DNA of 52,458 bases, from contig JAAUZK010000016.1 of the NCBI GenBank assembly GCA_014804655.1, forward strand, positions 1-52,458. The letters run 5' to 3'. The translations under genes were made by a program, and so were the position numbers. Position 1 is the first letter of the stretch. Each line of letters begins with the position of its first letter. Shown here in pieces: positions 16,906 through 25,595 of the stretch. The notes under the pieces are model-generated. The model had not been told where the DNA came from. It saw only the letters and a list, made by a program, of their open reading frames with translations, and searched no databases. This DNA is from Lachnospiraceae bacterium (GTDB lineage Bacteria > Bacillota > Clostridia > Lachnospirales > Lachnospiraceae).

Positions 16906-16933
16906 TTGATAGTTTTTTTATACCTTATATAAT
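16906..16933 (+). promoter_or_regulatory. Promoter of the esterase gene
   Basis: TTGATA (16906-16911), 16 bp, TATAAT (16928-16933). The transcript would begin near 16940, which excludes the TTG start at 16936 for the following gene. Confidence 0.65.
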
Positions 16934-16959
16934 GATTGTGTAGGAAAGCGGTGAAAGGA

Positions 16960-17646
16960 ATGTATGAGGTGGAATTTACGGTACAAGACAAGAAAATTAG
17001 TATATACGGACAGACACGGGCTGACGTTCCGGTGATTTATCTTAATACGGTACACGGAGAGGGAGAAAACGTATGGAATCAATGTCAGCGTATGAAATGT
17101 CCTGCGTTTACCCTTGCGACAGTTTCGGGTCTTCGGTGGGATCACGACATGTCACCGTGGCCGATTCCGCCAATCGCAAAGGGCGACACGCCGTGTACAG
17201 GGGGTGCGGATAACTATCTTGCGCTTCTTACGGGGGAAATTATGCCTGCAGTAGAGGAGAGACTCGAAGGAAAAGTAAAATATAGTGCTATTGCGGGCTA
17301 CTCCCTTGCTGGGTTGTTCGCGGTATATACATTGTACCGTACGGATGTGTTTGCGAGAATTGCAAGCGCGTCAGGTTCACTCTGGTTTCCGAAATTCACA
17401 GAGTATGTGCAGAAGCATGAAATGCGGCGAGTTCCCGAAAAAGTGTATTTTTCACTGGGAGACAGGGAGGCACATACAAAGAATCCCTACCTGTCTTGTG
17501 TGGAAGAACGGACGAGGCTGCTCTATGAGTACTACAGTCAACAAGAGCTTCAGACTACATTTGTCCTGAATCCGGGGAATCACTTTAGGGAAGCAAATCG
17601 GAGAATGGCGGAGGGTATCCGGTGGATTTTAGATGACAAGGTATAA
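16960..17646 (+). CDS. Alpha/beta-hydrolase, putative esterase
   Basis: A 228-residue cytosolic hydrolase. Nucleophile Ser115 sits in AGYSLAG, a probable acid Asp168 in SLGDREAH, and His208 in NPGNHF, so the triad is complete and resembles siderophore-esterase-type family members. The SASGSLWFP motif follows the nucleophile strand. A GTG at 16951 with AGGAAA upstream is an alternative start. It lies in front of the broken amino-acid transporter with 31 bp between, so it may be cotranscribed. Substrate unknown. Confidence 0.78.
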   Translation: MYEVEFTVQDKKISIYGQTRADVPVIYLNTVHGEGENVWNQCQRMKCPAFTLATVSGLRWDHDMSPWPIPPIAKGDTPCTGGADNYLALLTGEIMPAVEERLEGKVKYSAIAGYSLAGLFAVYTLYRTDVFARIASASGSLWFPKFTEYVQKHEMRRVPEKVYFSLGDREAHTKNPYLSCVEERTRLLYEYYSQQELQTTFVLNPGNHFREANRRMAEGIRWILDDKV

Positions 17647-17677
17647 ACAAAAGTCATGGAAAAGGAGACGATGAATC

Positions 17678-18565
17678 ATGAATACAAAGATGAGAAAAAG
17701 AGGAAGAAAAGAAAAGGGGATCATTACAACGCTGTTTTTGCTGTGCTTTCTACCGACGGTGCTGGCAGGGTGTGCCGGAGCACAGAGCAGTAAATCGTAT
17801 AAGGAGAATGAAACAGGAGGAAAGGTGCTGCGTGTCGGGATGGAGTGTGCTTATGCACCGAACAACTGGGAGGAGGATCGGGCGACGGATACAAACCTTC
17901 CGATTTAAAACAATGAGGGATTTTATGCGGAAGGATACGATGTCCAGATTGCAAAGCTGATCTGTGAGGCTTTGGATGTGGAGATTGAAATCGTGAAATA
18001 CCCGTGGGAGGGGCTTTTGGAGGCGTTGAATCAGGGGCAGGTGGATATGATTGTCTCCGGAATGGTGGACAGTGAGGAACACAAGCAGGCGGCGGCCTTC
18101 TCTGCCACCTATGCCATAGCGCCTACCGAGTACAGTGTGATGGTGCAAAAGGACAGCAGCTTTGCGGATGCGAAGGTACCGGCGGATTTCTCCGGTGCGA
18201 GCATTCTCGGGCAAAGAGGAACAAAACTGGATACGGTCATTGACCAGATTCCGGACGTTAATCATGTCTCACCGGTGGATTCGATTCCTAATATGCTTGA
18301 CCGTTTAAACAATAACACCGTGGACGGAATCGTCATCAATCTGGATTCGGCACAGGCATATTTGAAGACCTATTCCAATCTTACTGTGATAGATTTTCCT
18401 GACGATGACGGTTTCGTGTTGGATTTTTCCGGAATCTGCGTGGGCATACGGAAAGAGGATACAGAGTTACTTGCTAAAATCAACGAGGCGCTTTCCGGTA
18501 TATCCATCGAAACACGGCAGAAGCTGATGGATGAGGCGACGGCAAAGGTGGGAGAAGTGCAATGA
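17678..18565 (+). pseudogene. Family-3 extracellular solute-binding lipoprotein, broken by in-frame stop
   Basis: Residues 1-76 carry a signal peptide with lipobox VLAGC (Cys32) and the start of a family-3 (amino-acid-type) binding domain (GMECAYAPNNWEE). The frame then meets a single TAA at 17906-17908 and continues in the same frame with NNEGFYAEGYDVQIA and the rest of the domain to 18565. A GAA to TAA change in TNLPI-E-NNEG would explain it. Either the gene is inactivated, the stop is read through, or the base is a sequence error. It overlaps the permease gene by 4 nt. Confidence 0.8.
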
Positions 18566-19431
18566 AGCAAAGGATAGGGGTAAAGAAATGGATTATTACA
18601 GGTGGGAGTGTTCTTTTCGGGACGTTTATAATTATTAGTTGTTTCCTTCCTTGGTGCAGAAACATCGCAGCACTGTCTGCAAATCCGGACGGACTATTTG
18701 AATCTATGGTCTATATGTTTATTCACAGCAGAAAGATATGGATAAACGGGACAGTCGGAACGCTTACCGTGTCCTTTCTGGGGACGGTGATTGGATTTTG
18801 TATTGCCATCCTGCTTACCCTTCAGCGGACAGCGGTATCTTCCGAGGACGAGCCGATCGTACATAGAATAGGGAAGGTGGTGGGACAAAAATCAGAGATC
18901 CTTTATGTGACTATTATACGGGGAACACCGATGATGGTTCAGGCATGTATCATTTATTATGGCGGATTTGCAATTACGAGGGCAATCATGAAAAATGCGA
19001 CTATCACGGAGATTAACAGGACATGGAGCTTTTTTGCGGCAGCACTGATTACAGTATCTTTAAACACGTCGGCTTATCTTGCAGAGGTTCTGCGAGGTGG
19101 TGTTGAGGCGATTGATCAGGGGCAGACGGAAGCGGCATTTGCGCTTGGGCTCACCAGATGGCAGACGATGCGTAAGGTTGTTTTTCCGCAGGCAATACGG
19201 AATTGTCTTCCGGCAATAGGGAATGAACTGATCAATAATATTAAGGGGACATCCGTACTTAATGTCATCGGCTTTGTGGAATTGATGTTTGCAACGGGAA
19301 CAGTGGCGGGATTTTACTATAAATATCTTGCCGCCTACTGCAATGCGGCGATTATTTATTTATGTCTTACCGTTTCCTTGACAAAGCTGCTTAATTTCAC
19401 GATGAGAAAGGTAGGGCTTATGACAAAATGA
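18562..19431 (+). CDS. Amino-acid ABC transporter permease (HisM/GlnP type)
   Basis: A 289-residue inner-membrane protein with several membrane segments. It has the polar amino-acid permease EAA loop: AEVLRGGVEAIDQGQTEAA and ALGLTRWQTMRKVVFPQAIR. It would pair with the preceding binding protein and with an ATPase, but no ATPase gene follows: the next gene is an HxlR regulator. With the binding protein carrying a stop codon, the system looks incomplete or decaying unless it borrows another ATPase. Confidence 0.88.
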   Translation: MKQRIGVKKWIITGGSVLFGTFIIISCFLPWCRNIAALSANPDGLFESMVYMFIHSRKIWINGTVGTLTVSFLGTVIGFCIAILLTLQRTAVSSEDEPIVHRIGKVVGQKSEILYVTIIRGTPMMVQACIIYYGGFAITRAIMKNATITEINRTWSFFAAALITVSLNTSAYLAEVLRGGVEAIDQGQTEAAFALGLTRWQTMRKVVFPQAIRNCLPAIGNELINNIKGTSVLNVIGFVELMFATGTVAGFYYKYLAAYCNAAIIYLCLTVSLTKLLNFTMRKVGLMTK

Positions 19432-19540
19432 ACAGACTGATTGCAGTTCAACATGAAAACCATAGTGCCATGAAATGTCAGTAGGGCGGATAGCAGATAT
19501 TCGTCAGCGGATACTTTACAAAGGAATGGGAAAAAGATAT

Positions 19541-19562
19541 GATAACCGTATCAGGTATAATA
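19541..19562 (+). promoter_or_regulatory. Operator and -10 region of the HxlR gene
   Basis: TGATA, ACCG, TATCA inverted repeat (19541-19554) directly upstream of TATAAT (19557-19562). The position suits autorepression. No clear -35 is visible. Confidence 0.4.
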
Positions 19563-19593
19563 AATAAACCAGGTAGCGTGAAAGGATGCAGCT

Positions 19594-19983
19594 ATGGATG
19601 AAGTAATGAGCTATGAGGAATTTCTTGTTCGCGTGAAGGAGGGCATCGTGACGAAGCGGGGCAATTGCCCGATCACGCCGCTCCTCGTTATGTTGCAGGG
19701 AAAATGGAAAAACCAGGTGATCTATGAACTGTGTATTAAGGAACCGATCCGTTTCGGTGAATTGAAAAAGAACTTAGGCGGAATCACCAATACGATGTTG
19801 ACATCGACTTTGAGGGATCTGGAGAAGGACGGACTCATTAAACGGGAGCAGTTCAATGAGATTCCGCCTCATGTGGAATATTCTTTTACACAAAAAGGAC
19901 GCGATCTCATGCCGGTCTTCTATGCAATTATGAACTGGGGATTCAAGTATGAGGACGATAACGAAAAAGCAGGATGGGAGTAG
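19594..19983 (+). CDS. HxlR-family transcriptional regulator
   Basis: A 129-residue winged-helix protein with the HxlR pattern: GNCPITPLLVMLQGKWKNQVIYEL, RFGELKKNLGGITNTML, LRDLEKDGLIKRE, PPHVEYSFTQKGRDL. It carries the conserved N-terminal Cys (NCP) that serves as a redox or electrophile sensor in several family members. AAAGGATG precedes the start. The target is unknown; a palindrome in its own promoter suggests autoregulation. Confidence 0.92.
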   Translation: MDEVMSYEEFLVRVKEGIVTKRGNCPITPLLVMLQGKWKNQVIYELCIKEPIRFGELKKNLGGITNTMLTSTLRDLEKDGLIKREQFNEIPPHVEYSFTQKGRDLMPVFYAIMNWGFKYEDDNEKAGWE

Positions 19984-20033
19984 AAGAAATTAATAGTATA
20001 CTCAATATGGAAGCTGTTTTTCGCCTTGTGATC

Positions 20034-20654
20034 TTAATGTTCAGACTTCTTTAGTCTGGATAGAAGAATGATATAGATGATATCATAAACAGAGCATAAT
20101 AATCCGCACACAAGAACAACATAATTGGTCGATAATATTCCCATCGTAATCGTAGGCGCTAAAGTACCGATCCATTTTGCAACTGCAAGAAGCACGCTCT
20201 GTCCATCGGAACTGTTTCGTTTATGCAGCATATGGATGAATGCCACTGACATGATCAGGTTCTGGATAAAAGCAGAGTATTGTGCAGACAAATGGTTTTC
20301 TGGACCAAATTCAACAAAGAAAGAAAGCTGAACTGCGAACATAGCAGCGATGCCAAGTATCGACCATGCATAAAATGACCATGCTTTTTCGCCCGGTTTC
20401 AATTCCTTTTGCGCATACTTGAAGTAAAAAAACAATATCATAATATCCAGTAAAAACCAGATGAGATTTACGATGGGTTGTACACCGATACCGATCCTGA
20501 GCTCGGAAACGGCATAAATTCCCTCCCATGTAATGTTCATTGCCAAAGCCCAAAAGGGCATTGCGTAGGTTTTATCTTTTATGGATAGTCTGATACATTC
20601 TTCATATACAATACACCAACAAATCCCGCTTACCAAAGTTAAAAATAATTCCAT
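20034..20654 (-). CDS. Integral membrane protein of the Pyr4/PaxB terpene-cyclase type
   Basis: A 206-residue protein of about seven membrane helices. Residues 28-47 read KTYAMPFWALAMN followed by ITWEGIY, the N-x-x-W-E-x-x-Y signature of fungal transmembrane terpene cyclases such as Pyr4 and PaxB (N40, W43, E44). Further acidic residues lie in membrane segments at Asp70 (WFLLDIM) and Asp191 (SVYDIIY), the latter where the second catalytic acid is found in Pyr4. GAGGA before the ATG at 20654 decides the start; an earlier start at 20804 would run across the promoter. No prenyltransferase or epoxidase is adjacent, so function in this bacterium is unknown. It is divergent from a TetR regulator. 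Confidence 0.6.
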   Translation of the reverse strand: MELFLTLVSGICWCIVYEECIRLSIKDKTYAMPFWALAMNITWEGIYAVSELRIGIGVQPIVNLIWFLLDIMILFFYFKYAQKELKPGEKAWSFYAWSILGIAAMFAVQLSFFVEFGPENHLSAQYSAFIQNLIMSVAFIHMLHKRNSSDGQSVLLAVAKWIGTLAPTITMGILSTNYVVLVCGLLCSVYDIIYIILLSRLKKSEH

Positions 20655-20696
20655 CTTTTTGTCCTCATTTCCACACACGTTTTTTGCACATACAGT

Positions 20697-20740
20697 TTTA
20701 TATGCTCGAGTTTGACAAGTGTCAATGTTTACATTATAAT
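20697..20740. promoter_or_regulatory. Overlapping divergent promoters sharing one palindrome
   Basis: The palindrome TTGACA, AG, TGTCAA (20712-20725) supplies a perfect -35 in each direction. Plus strand: TTGACA, 17 bp, TATAAT (20735-20740), towards the TetR gene. Minus strand: TTGACA, 17 bp, TATAAA (complement of 20697-20702), towards the membrane-protein gene. A TetR dimer on the palindrome would shut both promoters. Confidence 0.75.
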
Positions 20741-20802
20741 AATCGCGTATATTTACTTTGTCAATATAGTGCGAATAACTTGTACAAAACGGAGATTGTG
20801 TC

Positions 20803-21393
20803 ATGTATGAAGGAAATAACCCTATAGCTTTGCATTCACGGGAGTGGTTAGTGGATTCTTTATTGTCTTTGATGGGGGATATGCCGTATTCTAAGATAAC
20901 AGTAAGGGATATTTGTAATAAGGCCGATTTATCCCGTCAGACATTTTATAATTTTTTTGAGAATAAGGATGCTATCATCCGCTTTTGCATTCACCAATGC
21001 TATTCTGAAATGATGGAGAATCTGACCGAAAGTCTGCCAGTCAAATTGTCCGATATTACGAGACAGCTTACGGAAACTCTTTATGAAAATCAGAAACTGA
21101 TGAAGTTGATTGTCCTTCATGGATTAGATCATCTTCTGGAAATGGAACTGGTTTCGGTTATTCGGGTTTTTGCCCAACAGATAAGTACTGCACCATCAGA
21201 GAATCTGGATCAATATGCGACAGCTTTCTTAAGTGGCGCCATAGCACATATGATTCTGCACTGGTTCAGCGATGAGAATCCTGTCACGCAGGAACAGTTG
21301 GCAGAGCTCTTATGCAGAATACTTACCGGCAGCTATTTTCAGATTGAAAACGAGTATCTGATCAAAGAAGCATACAGGTTTCATAGTAACTGA
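20803..21393 (+). CDS. TetR/AcrR-family regulator
   Basis: A 196-residue one-component regulator with an N-terminal helix-turn-helix (SKITVRDICNKADLSRQTFYNFFENKDAI, split over residues about 30-60) and an all-helical ligand domain. It is divergently transcribed from the terpene-cyclase-like membrane protein, with a shared palindromic promoter region, so it probably represses both itself and that gene in response to a small molecule. CGGAGATT precedes the ATG. Confidence 0.88.
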   Translation: MYEGNNPIALHSREWLVDSLLSLMGDMPYSKITVRDICNKADLSRQTFYNFFENKDAIIRFCIHQCYSEMMENLTESLPVKLSDITRQLTETLYENQKLMKLIVLHGLDHLLEMELVSVIRVFAQQISTAPSENLDQYATAFLSGAIAHMILHWFSDENPVTQEQLAELLCRILTGSYFQIENEYLIKEAYRFHSN

Positions 21394-21749
21394 CAGAAAG
21401 AACGTAAAGCAGGCCGTAGAGAACCGTAAGCTGCTCGTCAATGTTAAGGTTATATTCTTCTGCAAGCTTCGGATCACAGTTATCCATACAATCCCGTGCG
21501 AGGTATCATAGTAAAATCCGCGGTTTAGCACGGAAGGATGATCCGTGATCGACAGACACGGAAGCCGGACGGTGAAGCAGTTTTTTGCATGTCGATTTTT
21601 TGAGGATTCGGCAGTATGTACATAATGGTATCTCCTTAACGATAGAATTGTTAGATTGATATTTTCATAGTAAGATAGAAAGCACAATAATATATAATTT
21701 TTTTCAAAGAGTGGTTTACAAAATTGCTCTTTTATTATATGATGGTTAT
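21394..21749. other. Gap with possible minus-strand gene remnant
   Basis: No intact gene is seen. On the minus strand near 21403-21502 a readable stretch (for example DPKLAEEYNLNIDEQLTVL) is joined across an apparent frame change to GFYYDTS further upstream, which could be a decayed gene; I cannot assign a family. From 21700 on, the sequence is the LacI promoter region: TTTACA, 17 bp, TATGAT. Confidence 0.25.
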
Positions 21750-21793
21750 GGAAAACGATTTCCGGAAAACATTTTCCATAGCATGTTTTCCGA
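21750..21793. promoter_or_regulatory. Tandem LacI-type operators before the LacI gene
   Basis: GGAAAACGATTTCC (21750-21763) is followed without a gap by GGAAAACATTTTCC (21764-21777). A further half site GTTTTCC lies just after. They sit downstream of the probable -10, so the LacI protein likely represses its own operon here. Confidence 0.6.
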
Positions 21794-21823
21794 AAGAAGG
21801 GTTGTTTCCGGAATGGACGAATA

Positions 21824-22813
21824 ATGGTATCGATCAAAGATGTCGCGAAACATGCGGGGGTGGCGATCTCCACTGTCTCTAAGGTGCTGAACAATTACCC
21901 TAACGTGAGCGAGGAAACGAAGAAAAAAGTGAATCAGGCGGTGGAGGAGTTAAATTTCGTACCGAACTCCGTCGCGGCAGCCTTATCCTCGAAGCAGTCC
22001 GGCAGGGTAGCGCTTCTTTTGAACTTGAGCAATGTATCTCAGGCGGTAGATGAGATCAACATGCAGTATATGGCAGGCACCATCGGACAGGCGGTAGATA
22101 TGAATCTGGATGTGATCACGGTCTTCTATTCCATGCTTAAGAATAAGAGCATTGAAGAAGTGATACGTTATCTGCAGTCCCAGAGTATTACAGGATTGAT
22201 CATCTTCGGAATGTCTAAGGAAGACAAGGTGCTGCACAGGCTGATCGAGGCGCAGATCTTTAAGATCGTGGCGGTTGATGCACCGATCGTTAACGAGAGC
22301 ACGTCATCTATCTGGATCGATCAGGAGAAAGCGCAGTATGACGTGGCGAAGAAGACCGTTATGGAGAATAAGAGCAAGAGTATCCTCTATCTGGCAGGTA
22401 AGAAGAACGGCTACGTTACGGATGAACGGCTCAAGGGAATAAGGCGTCTGGCACAGGAACAGAAGCTTCCGCTACTCATAAGAAATGGCGAGTTTTCCGA
22501 GCTGCAGGCGAGAAATCTTACATTCAGATATGCCAGAAATAAGGACGTGGTGGTATGTGCTTCCGACCTGATGGCGATCGGGGCGATGAAGGCGCTTACC
22601 GAAATGGATATTTTCCGGCCGGTGTGTGGTTTCGACGGTATCACACTGATGGGATATGCGGGTAAGCAGATGAATACCGTCAGGCAGAATTTTAAAGAAA
22701 TTGCTTCGGATGCGGTAAAAGAGTTGAAACGGCTGCTGGAAGGCGGCGAGGGACGGCAGATCGTACTGGATTATGAGTTAGCGAGAATGAAGTATATGGA
22801 TATTATATGCTAA
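21824..22813 (+). CDS. LacI-family transcriptional regulator
   Basis: A 329-residue regulator. The helix-turn-helix and hinge are at residues 3-60 (IKDVAKHAGVAISTVSKVLN, then NFVPNSVAAALSS), followed by a periplasmic-binding-protein-like sugar domain. It lies 65 bp upstream of the alpha-glucan phosphorylase gene, so it likely controls glucan or maltodextrin use. Tandem 14-bp operators in front of it suggest autoregulation. The start at 21824 follows a GAAAGAAGG-like region and gives the canonical N-terminus. Confidence 0.93.
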   Translation: MVSIKDVAKHAGVAISTVSKVLNNYPNVSEETKKKVNQAVEELNFVPNSVAAALSSKQSGRVALLLNLSNVSQAVDEINMQYMAGTIGQAVDMNLDVITVFYSMLKNKSIEEVIRYLQSQSITGLIIFGMSKEDKVLHRLIEAQIFKIVAVDAPIVNESTSSIWIDQEKAQYDVAKKTVMENKSKSILYLAGKKNGYVTDERLKGIRRLAQEQKLPLLIRNGEFSELQARNLTFRYARNKDVVVCASDLMAIGAMKALTEMDIFRPVCGFDGITLMGYAGKQMNTVRQNFKEIASDAVKELKRLLEGGEGRQIVLDYELARMKYMDIIC

Positions 22814-22878
22814 TATGCAAAACGGAAATATTATTATTAAGAATACATTAATACAACAAATGGTTAGGAGGAAAAATC

Positions 22879-25188
22879 ATGGCACAGGCAAGCAACTTGA
22901 AACGGGATGTATTGGTACTGAATCTGGAGAAGGAGCTGGAGGAGCAGACACAGGCCGGCTACGGCAAGAGCGTGGCTGAGTGCAGCAACGAAGAGCTCTA
23001 CTACAGTCTGTTACAGTTATCCAAGAAACTGATGGCAGTTTCCGAGCCGATCGAGGGCGAGAAGAAGATCTACTATATTTCCGCAGAATTTCTGATCGGT
23101 AAGCTGTTATCCAACAATCTGATCAACTTAGGAATCTATGATAAGTTAGAAGAGATTCTGACGAAAAACGGCAAGAGCTTGAGCGCAATCGAAGAGATTG
23201 AGCCGGAACCGTCACTTGGTAACGGCGGACTGGGACGTCTGGCAGCATGTTTCCTTGACTCTATTGCGACGCTTGGGCTTCCCGGAGAAGGTATCGGTCT
23301 GAATTATCACTTCGGTCTGTTCAAGCAGGTATTTAAAGATAAGTTACAGACAGCGGAAAAGAACGACTGGATCGAAAATCAGTCCTGGCTGACTAAGACA
23401 GACACTTCTTTTGAGGTAGCTTTTGGTGATAGAAAAGTGACTTCCAGACTGTACGACATTGATGTAATCGGATATGACAATGGTGTCAACAAGCTGAGAC
23501 TGTTCGATATCGAAACGCTGGATGAGAGCCTTGTCAAGAAGGGTATTGATTTCGATAAGGAAGATATTGAGAAGAACTTAACATTGTTCTTATATCCGGA
23601 CGATTCCGATGAGGCAGGTAATCTTCTTCGTATCTATCAGCAGTATTTCATGGTAAGCAATGCTGCACAGCTTATCTTAAAAGAGATGAAAGAAAAGAAG
23701 TATGATCTGCGCACGATGTATGATCACGCAGTGATCCAGATCAATGATACGCACCCGACTATGGTAATTCCCGAATTGATCAGAATCCTCGTGGATGAAA
23801 AAGCGTTTACCATGGATGAGGCGATCGACGTTGTAAGCAAGACATGTGCGTATACGAATCACACGATCCTTGCGGAAGCATTGGAAAAATGGCCTCTTGA
23901 ATATCTTGAAAAAGTAGTGCCTCAGTTAGTGCCGATCATTAAGGAACTGGATAAGAGAGTGGCAGCGAAATACGATGATCCGAAGGTACAAATCATTGAT
24001 GAGAATGACAGAGTGCATATGGCACATATCGATATTCATTATGGTTTCTCCGTAAACGGTGTGGCTGCAATCCACACGGAGATCCTGAAAGATACCGAGC
24101 TGAATGCTTTTTATAAGATTTATCCTGAGAAATTTAATAATAAGACCAATGGCATCACCTTCAGAAGATGGCTGTTATCCTGTAACCATGAGCTGGCAGC
24201 ATTCCTTTCCCAGACGATTGGTGACGGCTACAAGAAGGATGCGGATAAGCTGGAAAAGCTGCTTGAGTTTATCGACGACGATGCAGTGCTTGACCGTATT
24301 GCCGAGATCAAGATGAACCGCAAGAAAGATTTGGCGGCTTATGTGAAAGAAGTTGAAGGCGTTACATTGAATCCGGATTCCATCTTTGACTTACAGAGTA
24401 AGAGACTGCATGAGTACAAGCGTCAGCAGATGAATGCGCTTTACATCATTCATAAATATCTGGAGATCAAAGCCGGCAAGAAGCCTGTAAGACCGATGAC
24501 CTTTATTTTCGGTGCGAAGGCGGCTCCCGCTTATGTGATCGCACAGGATATCATCCACCTGCTGCTTGTATTGCAGGAGATTGTCAACAACGATCCTGAT
24601 GTGAGCCCTTACATGACAGTACTTATGGTGGAGAACTACAACGTGGCTTATGCAGAGAAGATGATTCCCGCCTGCGATATCTCCGAGCAGATTTCCCTTG
24701 CTTCCAAGGAGGCATCCGGAACGGGTAACATGAAGTATATGTTAAACGGTGCGGTTACGCTGGGTACATCTGATGGTGCGAATGTGGAGATCCATGAGCT
24801 TGTAGGAGATGACAATATTTATATCTTCGGAGAGAAGTCTGAGGATGTCATCAAGCATTACGAGAAGGCAGATTATGTAGCTAAGGACTACTATAAGAAG
24901 AGCCCTGTGATCAAAGAGGCAGTTGATTTTATTGTCAGCAAGGAAGCTCTTAAGGTAGGTCATAAGAAGAATCTGGAAAGACTGTATAAAGAGTTGCTGA
25001 ATAAAGACTGGTTTATGACGCTGTTAGATTTGGAAGACTATATCAAGACCAAAGATCAGATGATGGCGGATTACGAGGATCAGAAGAAGTGGCGTAAGAT
25101 GATGCTTGTCAACATCGCTAAGGCAGGATTCTTCTCATCCGACAGAACGATTGAGGAGTATAACAGAGATATTTGGAAGTTGAGATAA
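22879..25188 (+). CDS. glgP: Glycogen/maltodextrin phosphorylase (GT35)
   Basis: A 769-residue PLP enzyme releasing glucose 1-phosphate from alpha-1,4-glucan or maltodextrin with phosphate. It has [19 protein letters not shown] and the PLP-site sequence [15 protein letters not shown] with Lys619 as cofactor lysine, then DGANVEI. It is slightly shorter than the E. coli enzymes (about 800 residues). TAGGAGG precedes the ATG. It is probably cotranscribed with the LacI gene and closed by a strong terminator. Whether the substrate is glycogen (glgP) or imported maltodextrin (malP) cannot be read from sequence; the nearby GH13 glucosidases favour maltodextrin use. Confidence 0.95.
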   Translation: MAQASNLKRDVLVLNLEKELEEQTQAGYGKSVAECSNEELYYSLLQLSKKLMAVSEPIEGEKKIYYISAEFLIGKLLSNNLINLGIYDKLEEILTKNGKSLSAIEEIEPEPSLGNGGLGRLAACFLDSIATLGLPGEGIGLNYHFGLFKQVFKDKLQTAEKNDWIENQSWLTKTDTSFEVAFGDRKVTSRLYDIDVIGYDNGVNKLRLFDIETLDESLVKKGIDFDKEDIEKNLTLFLYPDDSDEAGNLLRIYQQYFMVSNAAQLILKEMKEKKYDLRTMYDHAVIQINDTHPTMVIPELIRILVDEKAFTMDEAIDVVSKTCAYTNHTILAEALEKWPLEYLEKVVPQLVPIIKELDKRVAAKYDDPKVQIIDENDRVHMAHIDIHYGFSVNGVAAIHTEILKDTELNAFYKIYPEKFNNKTNGITFRRWLLSCNHELAAFLSQTIGDGYKKDADKLEKLLEFIDDDAVLDRIAEIKMNRKKDLAAYVKEVEGVTLNPDSIFDLQSKRLHEYKRQQMNALYIIHKYLEIKAGKKPVRPMTFIFGAKAAPAYVIAQDIIHLLLVLQEIVNNDPDVSPYMTVLMVENYNVAYAEKMIPACDISEQISLASKEASGTGNMKYMLNGAVTLGTSDGANVEIHELVGDDNIYIFGEKSEDVIKHYEKADYVAKDYYKKSPVIKEAVDFIVSKEALKVGHKKNLERLYKELLNKDWFMTLLDLEDYIKTKDQMMADYEDQKKWRKMMLVNIAKAGFFSSDRTIEEYNRDIWKLR

Positions 25189-25231
25189 GAATTACTGACA
25201 GATGTTAGTAGAAAAAAAGAAAATGTAGTAT

Positions 25232-25277
25232 AAAAGTGAAGGGCTGAACGGGTTTAATGTTCAGACCCTTCACTTTT
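25232..25277 (+). terminator. Rho-independent terminator after phosphorylase
   Basis: AAAAGTGAAGGG and CTGAAC pair with GTTCAG and CCCTTCACTTTT, a long and nearly perfect stem. Confidence 0.9.
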
Positions 25278-25340
25278 GGTGTAGGCACGTTTTTTCACTC
25301 GAAAAAATGTCAGGAGAAGGAGAGTAGCCCCAAAATGGTA

Positions 25341-25370
25341 TTGAATCACTCTGATTATGTGGGGTATAAT
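25341..25370 (+). promoter_or_regulatory. Promoter of the antitoxin/zeta-like pair
   Basis: TTGAAT (25341-25346), 18 bp, TATAAT (25365-25370), about 45 bp before the first ATG. Confidence 0.6.
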
Positions 25371-25415
25371 ACTAGAAAACATAATATGGTTATGCATGGG
25401 CATTGAGGTATTTAT

Positions 25416-25595
25416 ATGTGTGATGTAAAGAAATATGAAAATATTTATAATGAAATTCGAAATCTTCAGCCGGAAGATACATTACAGCTTGTTTTGGAAG
25501 CAGAGACAGAAGAGCAGAGAGATTTTTATGAAATGATAGGGAATTTCCTTTTGCAGCAAAGACAGAGGCAGGTAATAGAGAGGAATCTTTTTTAG
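25416..25595 (+). CDS. Small protein, probable antitoxin of the zeta-like toxin
   Basis: A 59-residue acidic, mostly helical protein (MCDVKKYENIYNEIRNL at the start, ending QVIERNLF). Its TAG stop overlaps the GTG start of the next gene (TAGTG), showing translational coupling. Small antitoxins commonly precede zeta-type kinases in this way. It has no recognisable similarity to epsilon antitoxin by eye. No strong ribosome site is seen before the ATG. The role is inferred from position and size. Confidence 0.6.
   Translation: MCDVKKYENIYNEIRNLQPEDTLQLVLEAETEEQRDFYEMIGNFLLQQRQRQVIERNLF

Noticed and set aside
17906..17908. The in-frame stop as a recoding event (selenocysteine or pyrrolysine)
   Set aside because: The codon is TAA, which is used for neither, and no structured element for recoding is apparent.
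22814..22878. A separate LacI-controlled promoter for the phosphorylase gene
   Set aside because: The 65-bp gap has no GGAAAAC-type operator or clear promoter; cotranscription with the LacI gene is simpler.
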